Assembly (NCBI RefSeq): GCF_900117315.1
Contig: NZ_LT630337.1
Span: 118,780 to 182,779, forward strand
DNA from: Bacillus massilinigeriensis
GTDB taxonomy: Bacteria; Bacillota; Bacilli; Bacillales; Cytobacillaceae
Direction of reading: 5' to 3'
Length of the DNA: 64,000 nucleotides
This document shows, piece by piece, positions 58,400 to 64,000 of this stretch (position 1 is its first letter; every line of letters begins with the position of its first letter). Below the pieces are notes generated by a model. That model had not been told where the DNA came from, searched no databases, and was given only the letters and a program-made list of their open reading frames with translations. A program made the position numbers and the translations under genes.

Positions 58400-58560
58400 A
58401 CTCTACACATGTGGAGTGTGTAGTGTTAATAACTAAAAAGTAAGGCTTTGAAGGCCTTGAAAACAATATATTTCAGAGGATGTTAATATTAAAAGTAATT
58501 CTGTCCTCTGACTTTTGCCCTCGATATGTGTTCATGGGAACATATCGAGGGTTTATTTTT
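58400..58560 (+). ncRNA. Candidate small RNA or attenuator leader
   Basis: CACTCTACACATGTGGAGTG (58400-58419), AAGGCTTTGAAGGCCTT (58441-58458), CAGAGGA...TCCTCTG (58475-58511) and a terminator form four consecutive stems. There is no coding frame, and the AAA-VWA operon starts 158 nt after. This is the layout of a riboswitch-like or small RNA gene. No family recognised. Confidence 0.4.
58518..58560 (+). terminator. Orphan Rho-independent terminator
   Basis: CCCTCGATATGT pairs perfectly with ACATATCGAGGG (58540-58551) and is followed by TTTATTTTT. Confidence 0.88.
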
Positions 58561-58717
58561 AGGTAAAAAATGAGCCTATAATTAGATAGGGTTGAGTTGG
58601 CAGAATAGATGAAGTTTGTAGAGTAGAGAAGATTGGATAAATGCATTTAATTGGTCTACGGAGCGTGGATTATGTTTTAAAGTATATAAGTACATAATAA
58701 AGTCGAGGTGAAGACAA

Positions 58718-59062
58718 ATGGATATTAAAAGAAAAAGAGAGCTTTTAGAAGCCTATAAAAATAGACATCCTGAAATAGGTGTAATATCTTACCGTTGTAG
58801 AGAAACTGGCGAGGTATTTTTGGGTATCTCCAAAGATACAAAATCAGACTTTAACAGTAATAATATGAAATTGGCAGCAAACTGGCATCCTAATAAACGA
58901 TTACAGGAACTTTGGAACAAATATGGCTCGGAAGGCTTTGAACTATCAGTCATTAAAGTGTTAAAGTATGATGACCCACATGAAGATCATACAGCAGAAT
59001 TAGAAAGTTTGAGAGAGCAGTGTCTCGCTGATGATCCAAATGCAAGGAGGATATGGCGATGA
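58718..59062 (+). CDS. GIY-YIG nuclease family protein
   Basis: A 114-residue single-domain protein: GVISYRCRETGEVFLGIS is the GIY...YIG pair in a variant form, RLQELWNKYGSEGFELSVIK holds the helix and following strand, and Glu-rich DHTAELESLREQC supplies a metal residue. First gene of a three-gene operon; overlaps the next by 4 nt. Family members cut or nick DNA. Whether it is a catalyst here is open. Confidence 0.75.
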   Translation: MDIKRKRELLEAYKNRHPEIGVISYRCRETGEVFLGISKDTKSDFNSNNMKLAANWHPNKRLQELWNKYGSEGFELSVIKVLKYDDPHEDHTAELESLREQCLADDPNARRIWR

Positions 59063-59523
59063 ATGAAAAAGTTGTTATTGTATCAAATGGTTATGACCGT
59101 ATAGATGGCAGAAATGCCTATCAATCTGACATCAAACGTTTAACATTAGGTGCTCCTAGATTAGAAGAAAATAAAAAAATGCAGATTGCAGCACAAATTT
59201 GGAAAAATAATAAAGATGGGGAATTGATTTTGGCACAGGAGCTGCCTGTTCATCAAGTATTCGACTTGATGATCTTTTTATTGAGAACATTGATATATTT
59301 TAAGGAGGCTTACCGACTCCCCCTTTTATATGACCCGGAAAAACCTCTCGTGGAACGTGTTGGGGTACAAGGTGATGTGCTACCTATAGAAGTGTGTGTA
59401 GACAATCAAAACATCAATGAGGACATCAAGGCATTTGCCCAGAGTCTGAATGATTTAGGAGAATTAATTGGGGAACGTAGGCGGATACTTAGCCGAATTT
59501 TAGAAGAATTGGAGTTTTATTAA
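59059..59523 (+). CDS. Unknown protein of the AAA-VWA operon
   Basis: ATG 59059, 8 nt after AAGGAGG, gives 154 residues. It opens MNEKVVIVSNGYDRIDGRNA and has a LILAQELPVHQVFDLMIFLL helix and a C-terminal helix (GELIGERRRILSRILEELEF). No recognised catalytic motif; I think it belongs to a DUF found with this operon. Stop is 1 nt from the ATPase start, so it probably acts with it. Confidence 0.6.
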   Translation: MNEKVVIVSNGYDRIDGRNAYQSDIKRLTLGAPRLEENKKMQIAAQIWKNNKDGELILAQELPVHQVFDLMIFLLRTLIYFKEAYRLPLLYDPEKPLVERVGVQGDVLPIEVCVDNQNINEDIKAFAQSLNDLGELIGERRRILSRILEELEFY

Positions 59524-59524
59524 T

Positions 59525-61564
59525 ATGAAACAGACCCGTATTCTATCACCTGCCAGACAGCTGACAGAAGAGGAACAATCTCTTGTCTGGCAAAAACCGC
59601 CTTCACATATTGAAAGTGAAGCAGAAAAACGTATATATCAAGAAATAGTAAGAAATTGGAACCGCGGCGAAATGAAAATCAGTACCATTTTGCTGGAGGG
59701 TGATGCAGGTTCGGGAAAAACTCAGCTTGCCAAAGCTTTATCTGCTGATTTTAATTTGCCTTATACTAAAGTAACCTGTTTTGCAGATATGGATAAATCC
59801 GATGTACTGGGTTCTATTCTTCCGGTACTGGAGAAAAAAGGTGATAAATCAGATACTGTTGAATATCGATATTATCCATCAGAAATTGTACGTGCGTATG
59901 AAAATGGATGGCTCTTGGAGATTCAGGAACCCACAGTGATTAGGGATGCTGCTGTTTTAATGGCTTTAAATTCTGCATTAGAACCAGATGGCAGTCTAAA
60001 CTTACCTACCCGAATTGTACATCGTCATCCTGATTTCATTGCCGTTATAACAACAAATCGAGGCTACAATGGCTACCGCCCTTTAAATGAAGCTTTGCGT
60101 GATAGAGTACAACATGCAGAAAAACTGGATTTACCACCTAAAGAAGTTATGATGGAACGGGCAAAGGCTAAGACTGGTTATCAATCTGAAAATGTTCTTT
60201 CTCTTTTAGCCGAGACAATTATGCTGCTGGATGAAACAGCTCGGGCTAATGCAATTAAAGGTGTGGCTGGGATGCGATCCTATATCTTTTGGGTTGATGC
60301 CGTTCAAAGCGGTGCCTCGGTACAAAATACTCTTTATCATAAGGTACTTTATAAAATTACCACTGACCCACAGGAGCTTGCCATTTTAGAGCAGGCGCTG
60401 GTAAGTCATGGCTTGACAGATAAGCTTGAGGAATTGGATATCATCTGTCATTCCCATTCAGACGGAGAGAATCCAGATTTAATTGAACTTAATATTTCCA
60501 AAAATGGAGAATTCTCTGCCAAGACAGATCAAGCTGATAAAAATACATTGCGTCTGAGAAAATCAGAAGACAGTGAGGGGCATTCTGATACAAGCAGTGA
60601 TAAAAATACTGATATTTCAAGCAATGATAATGGAGAAAATGGCACTCCATTCTATCATGAGCTCGATAAATCAGATGCAAACGAATTACAAAAAAAGGAA
60701 TTTCGTAAACAGTTGAACAGAGAAGCACGGCAAAGTGTTCAAGGCAGCTGCCATGAAGAAATCAAGCTTATTGTCCACCTCCCTGAAGCTACCACGGGGA
60801 ACATGGAAGAGTATCATAACAGGGCTGCTACTTTGCTACCAGTCACTCGAGAACTAATCCGCAAAACAAACCCACTTTTAGAGCATGAAGTTTCTTCTGA
60901 ATTCGCTAAATTTCAACTATATGGCACAAAATTCTGTGCGGATCAGGCCGCTTCTTTGGATTTTCGCGTATTTGCTCGCAAGCGCCCACCAGAGGAAGAA
61001 CCCTCCCTTGCGGTTGCTCTCAGAATTGATGAATCAGCATCAATGTCAGCCTTTGGCCGTTTAGAGGCAGCAAAACAGGCAGCAGTTGCTTTATATGAAT
61101 TCTGCACCGGGTGTGGCATTCCGATAATGGTTTATGGGGATACAGCAGACCGCTCAAAGCTGGAGCAAATGTCTGTCTATGCCTATGTAGACTTTGAAAG
61201 CAAAGATGCAGATGCAAAATATGCTCTTATGAACATTCAGGCTCGCAGCAACAATCGGGATGGTATGGCATTGCGCATTATTTCCGATAGATTGCTTAAT
61301 GCGCCCCAAAAAACCAAATTAATAATCAGCATCAGTGACGGACAGCCTAAGGCTATGCCTGATTATACAGGTGAAAAGGCAGCGTATGATATGAAAGATA
61401 CTTTGCTGGAATTTAGGCGAAAAGGCATCCAGTTCCTTGCTGCAGCTATTGGACAGGATAAGGAGGCTATCCGAGAACTTTACGGTGCTGAAAACACACT
61501 AGATATAACCGATTTGAAGCAGCTTCCAGCAAGATTGGTACAAGTAATCGCAAGGTTCATGTAG
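59525..61564 (+). CDS. MoxR-type AAA+ ATPase fused to a VWA domain
   Basis: A 679-residue protein. Residues 50-290 are an AAA+ module with Walker A GDAGSGKT (59-66), FADMDKSDVLGSILPVLE, an EIQEPT Walker B-like stretch and a sensor-like ITTNRGYNGYRPLNEALRDR. An acidic Ser/Asp-rich linker (350-375: SDTSSDKNTDISSN) follows. Residues 490-679 are a von Willebrand A domain with the metal-site motif RIDESASMS (near 503) and IISISDGQPKAMP. MoxR-VWA proteins remodel partner complexes; similar ternary systems are linked to conflict and defence. The partner would be the two upstream proteins. Confidence 0.88.
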   Translation: MKQTRILSPARQLTEEEQSLVWQKPPSHIESEAEKRIYQEIVRNWNRGEMKISTILLEGDAGSGKTQLAKALSADFNLPYTKVTCFADMDKSDVLGSILPVLEKKGDKSDTVEYRYYPSEIVRAYENGWLLEIQEPTVIRDAAVLMALNSALEPDGSLNLPTRIVHRHPDFIAVITTNRGYNGYRPLNEALRDRVQHAEKLDLPPKEVMMERAKAKTGYQSENVLSLLAETIMLLDETARANAIKGVAGMRSYIFWVDAVQSGASVQNTLYHKVLYKITTDPQELAILEQALVSHGLTDKLEELDIICHSHSDGENPDLIELNISKNGEFSAKTDQADKNTLRLRKSEDSEGHSDTSSDKNTDISSNDNGENGTPFYHELDKSDANELQKKEFRKQLNREARQSVQGSCHEEIKLIVHLPEATTGNMEEYHNRAATLLPVTRELIRKTNPLLEHEVSSEFAKFQLYGTKFCADQAASLDFRVFARKRPPEEEPSLAVALRIDESASMSAFGRLEAAKQAAVALYEFCTGCGIPIMVYGDTADRSKLEQMSVYAYVDFESKDADAKYALMNIQARSNNRDGMALRIISDRLLNAPQKTKLIISISDGQPKAMPDYTGEKAAYDMKDTLLEFRRKGIQFLAAAIGQDKEAIRELYGAENTLDITDLKQLPARLVQVIARFM

Positions 61565-61591
61565 TATGATATATGAAATGGAGGTGGTGGC

Positions 61592-62182
61592 ATGGATTGT
61601 GTGAAAATAGGCAATTTAATTGCCAAGCTGCGAAAGGAAAAACACCTTACCCAGAGAAATATTGCAGATGCGTTGGGTATTCAAAGTAAAACGGTTTCAA
61701 AATGGGAATGTGGTTTAGGGTGTCCTGATCTATCGCTGTGGCCGGAGCTAACTGCTATTTTGGGCGTTGATATGAAACAGATGATGGAGGGTGAAATTAC
61801 ATCAAATAAGCCAGATAACGGCAACATTGACAAAGTACGTTTTTATGTCTGTCCTTCCTGCGGGAATATTTTGGTGAGCACAGGAAGTGCCTCTATCTTC
61901 TGTTGTGGAAGAAAATTGGAAAGTATATTGCCTATGGATTCGCTTACCGCAACTAAAATCACAGTAGAGGAAATGGATACTGATCACTTTATCACCTTTG
62001 ACCATCCTATGACCAAAGAACATTATATTTCCTTTGTGGCCGTTGTTAAAAGCGACAGAGTATTACTGAACCGCTTGTATCCGGAACAAAGTCCAACGTG
62101 TCGGTTTCCTGTAATTACGGGTGGTAAACTATATGTTTATTGCATCAAACATGGTTTATCGGTATATTCAGGTAATCTATAA
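61592..62182 (+). CDS. XRE-HTH regulator with desulfoferrodoxin-like domain
   Basis: A 196-residue protein: residues 1-65 XRE helix-turn-helix (LTQRNIADALGIQSKTVSKW), then a zinc/iron site CPSCGNILVSTGSASIFCCG, then a neelaredoxin/desulfoferrodoxin-like domain (HFITFDHPMTKEHYISFVAV, LYPEQSPTCRFP). It looks like a metal- or redox-sensing repressor. Lies 27 nt after the AAA-VWA gene, with its own GGAGGTGG. It may control this operon or the downstream resistance genes. Confidence 0.78.
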   Translation: MDCVKIGNLIAKLRKEKHLTQRNIADALGIQSKTVSKWECGLGCPDLSLWPELTAILGVDMKQMMEGEITSNKPDNGNIDKVRFYVCPSCGNILVSTGSASIFCCGRKLESILPMDSLTATKITVEEMDTDHFITFDHPMTKEHYISFVAVVKSDRVLLNRLYPEQSPTCRFPVITGGKLYVYCIKHGLSVYSGNL

Positions 62183-62255
62183 TTAAATCAATATTATCTT
62201 CCTGGGATGTATATGTTTGTTGTACTGTCCCGCGGCTTTTTTAAAATTTTAAACG

Positions 62256-62284
62256 TTGTTTAAAACGACTTATTGTGTTAAAAT
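62256..62284 (+). promoter_or_regulatory. Promoter of the macrolide efflux operon
   Basis: TTGTTT at 62256-62261, 17 nt, then TAAAAT at 62279-62284, placing the transcript start about 30-35 nt before the leader peptide. Confidence 0.65.
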
Positions 62285-62324
62285 ATGCGCTGATACAAAT
62301 AAGAGTTTAGGAGGAACCGAAACT

Positions 62325-62351
62325 ATGACAGCCTCAATGCGTTTAAGATAA
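62325..62351 (+). CDS. Macrolide-sensing leader peptide MTASMRLR
   Basis: AGGAGGAAC precedes an ATG that codes for MTASMRLR and a TAA. This is the known leader peptide of the mef(A/E)-msr(D) operon, on which macrolide-bound ribosomes stall and prevent attenuation. It is intact. Confidence 0.9.
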   Translation: MTASMRLR

Positions 62352-62364
62352 GCTGGCAATAAAA

Positions 62365-62398
62365 AAAGCAAAATCTATCCCCGATGATAGGCTTTTTT
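62365..62398 (+). terminator. Attenuator terminator of the mef leader
   Basis: AAAGC + CTATC pair with GATAG + GCTTT (5-nt bulge), loop cccgat, followed by TTTTTT. Lies 14 nt after the leader peptide. Confidence 0.82.
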
Positions 62399-62619
62399 GT
62401 TGTGCTTATTTATACGATATTGAGCATTCATTAGTTGCGGTGAGGATATAGTTTATCTAACTATACCTTTATTTAACTATGTTTTTAATATGAATGTTTC
62501 CAAATTGTATGTATGCAGACCAAAAGCCACATTGTGGATTTAGGCCTGCATTTTTTATTGCCTAGAATGCTATTCAAAATAGAAATTCAAGCAAAATAAT
62601 TATGCAGGAGAAAATATAA

Positions 62620-63372
62620 ATGGAAAAATACAGAAATTGGAAACTTGAGTTTTATACAATATGGGCAGGGCAGGCAGTATCATTAATCACTAGTGCCATC
62701 CTGCAAATGGCGATTATATTTTACCTTACAGAAAAAACAGGATCTGCGATGGTCTTGTCTATGGCTTCACTAGTAGGTTTTTTTACCCTATGCGGTCTTT
62801 GGACCTGCCATTGGGGTGCTAGTGGATCGTCATGATAGGAAGAAGATAATGATTGGTGCTGATTTAATTATCGCAGCAGCTGGGGCAGTGCTTGCTATTG
62901 TTGCATTGTATATGGAGCTACCTGTCTGGATGGTTATGGTAGTATTGTTTATCCGTAGCATTGGAACAGCTTTTCATATCCTAGCAATCAATGCGATTAC
63001 GCCACTTTTAGTATCAGAAGAACAGCTGACAAAATGCGCAGGCTATAGTCAGTCTTTGCAGTCTATAAGCTATATTGTTAGTCCGGCAGTTGCAGCACTC
63101 CTATACTCCGTTTGGGATTTAAATGCTATTATTGCCATCGATGTATTGGGTGCTGTGATTGCATCTATTACGGTAGCAATTGTACGTATTCCTAAGCTGG
63201 GTGATCAAATGTAAAGTTTGGAACCAAATTTCATAAGAGAAATGAAAGAAGGAATTGTCGTACTGAGACAAAACATAGGATTATTTGCCTTATTGCTCTT
63301 AGGAACACTATATAGTTTTGTTTATATGCCAATTAATGCAATGTTTCCTTTGATCAGCATGGAATACTTTAA
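62620..63372 (+). pseudogene. mef(A)-like: mef-type macrolide efflux gene, multiply broken
   Basis: The reading frame begins MEKYRNWKLEFYTIWAGQAV as in MefA/MefE (about 405 residues). An extra T in the run of seven at 62778-62784 shifts the frame (GFF instead of GFLPYAVFGP); the correct frame resumes as LVDRHDRKKIMIGADLII. A TAA at 63212-63214 stops it (LGDQM-stop-SLEPNFIREM). Homology ends near 63370 at PLISMEYF, so about 150 C-terminal residues are missing, and the msr(D) leader follows at once. No functional transporter can be made. Confidence 0.92.
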
Positions 63373-63399
63373 AACAAAATTCATAGGAGGGCCATTTTT

Positions 63400-63420
63400 A
63401 TGTATTTAATTTTCATGTAA
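63400..63420 (+). CDS. msr(D) leader peptide MYLIFM
   Basis: After AGGAGG, ATG TAT TTA ATT TTC ATG TAA encodes MYLIFM, the leader peptide of msr(D) (MsrDL), known to stall ribosomes with macrolides and regulate msr(D). Intact, although the mef gene before it has been deleted up to its ribosome site. Confidence 0.9.
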   Translation: MYLIFM

Positions 63421-63498
63421 TTCTTCCTGCTAAAGTCGTAGGGTTTTCCCTGCGTACAAGCAAATGAAAACATGCGATTATAGACAGGAGGAAATGTT

Positions 63499-64000
63499 AT
63501 GGAATTGATATTAAAAGCAAAAGACATTCGTGTGGAATTAAAAGGACGCACTTGTTTAGATATAGATGAATTAGAAGTATATGATTATGACCGTATTGGT
63601 TTAGTAGGAGCAAATGGTTCAGGAAAAAGCACTTTACTCAAGGTGCTTTTAGGAGAATTAACTCCCCCAGGATGCAAAATGAATTGTTTGGGTGAACTTG
63701 CTTATATCCCTCAGTTAGAAGAAGTACATTTACAGGAGGAAAAAGATTATGCACTTGTAGGCAAGCTCGGTGTTGAGCAATTAGATATACAGACCATGAG
63801 CGGTGGTGAAGAAACAAGGCTTAAAATAGCACAGGCTTTATCAGCACAGGTTCATGGTATTTTAGCAGATGAACCTACGAGCCATTTAGACCGCGAAGGA
63901 ATTGATTTTCTAATTGGTCAGCTAAAATATTATACAGGTGCACTGTTAGTTATTAGCCATGACCGCTATTTTCTTGATGAAATAGTAGATAAAATATGGG
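63499..64000 (+). CDS. msr(D): Msr(D) ABC-F ribosomal protection protein, 3' partial
   Basis: ATG 63499 (AGGAGGAAA upstream) is open to the window end (167 codons). It begins [20 protein letters not shown]; Walker [13 protein letters not shown], signature [10 protein letters not shown], Walker [12 protein letters not shown] and switch VISHDRYF of the first nucleotide domain are all correct. ABC-F proteins displace macrolides from the ribosome. The rest of the gene lies beyond the window. Confidence 0.95.
   Translation, partial: MELILKAKDIRVELKGRTCLDIDELEVYDYDRIGLVGANGSGKSTLLKVLLGELTPPGCKMNCLGELAYIPQLEEVHLQEEKDYALVGKLGVEQLDIQTMSGGEETRLKIAQALSAQVHGILADEPTSHLDREGIDFLIGQLKYYTGALLVISHDRYFLDEIVDKIW

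Larger units (their letters stand above)
57915..58717. other. Long intergenic region with structured leader
   Basis: 800 nt without a supported gene. It holds the att-like segment at 58355-58377, several stems between 58400 and 58515, and a perfect terminator at 58518-58560 that follows no gene. Promoter of the GIY-YIG operon is expected after 58560. Confidence 0.45.

Noticed and set aside
1-64000. tRNA or rRNA genes
   Set aside because: No cloverleaf with conserved TTCGA-type arms or rRNA-like conserved stretches was recognised on either strand; a covariance search would settle this.

Overview
The window is AT-rich DNA from a low-GC Gram-positive bacterium, most likely a member of the Bacillales. 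The Shine-Dalgarno sequences are strong (AGGAGG type), GTG and TTG starts are used, and the LysE, RidA, Nudix, MarR and GNAT genes are of Bacillus style. I cannot name the species. Nearly everything visible is mobile or accessory DNA.

Region 1 (1-27.9 kb) is most of a siphovirus prophage of HK97 type, read left to right. It holds a VapE-like primase/helicase broken by an amber codon, then VRR-NUC nuclease, SNF2 helicase and a sigma-like late regulator. A HipA-type kinase / HIRAN two-gene cassette lies between terminators. After it come an HNH nuclease with a candidate cos region, a ParB-methyltransferase, terminases (with a DUF1643 cargo gene between terminase and portal), portal, ClpP-like protease, capsid, connectors, major tail protein, a gpG/gpGT frameshift pair, tape measure, tail proteins, a holin-amidase fusion, and two overlapping serine recombinases at the right end. 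The left end lies outside the window.

Region 2 (28-37.4 kb) is a patchwork of small genes mostly on the minus strand: beta-lactamase-fold hydrolase with MarR regulator, two GNAT acetyltransferases, Nudix, RidA, LysE exporter. These are mixed with remnants (CBO0543 frameshift, ABC transporter piece, SUKH piece, tyrosine recombinase piece) and an intergenic inverted-repeat family of about five copies. An intact tyrosine recombinase closes it.

Region 3 (37.5-58 kb) looks like a defence-rich island. It contains a PD-(D/E)XK-like protein, an unknown protein, an HNH protein and a zinc-ribbon protein in a row. These are followed by a zinc-finger HTH gene, a large serine recombinase, a type I restriction-modification locus whose hsdS is split by an IS3-family element, a rolling-circle Rep / excisionase-like / degenerate Rep-like operon, a SIR2-like DUF4917 protein and a Shedu (SduA) protein.

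Region 4 (58-64 kb) has an orphan structured leader, a GIY-YIG / unknown / AAA+-VWA operon, an HTH-desulfoferrodoxin-like regulator, and a macrolide resistance segment. In that segment the MTASMRLR leader and attenuator and the MYLIFM leader are intact and msr(D) is open to the window end, but the mef efflux gene between them is a wreck (frameshift, stop, 3' deletion).

The two signals I consider most novel are (i) a bipartite element found four times (TTG, then exactly 19 nt to GAGTGAT, inside inverted-repeat arms) upstream of phage and mobile-element genes on both sides of the patchwork, and (ii) the kinase plus HipS-like/HIRAN gene pair carried as prophage cargo.
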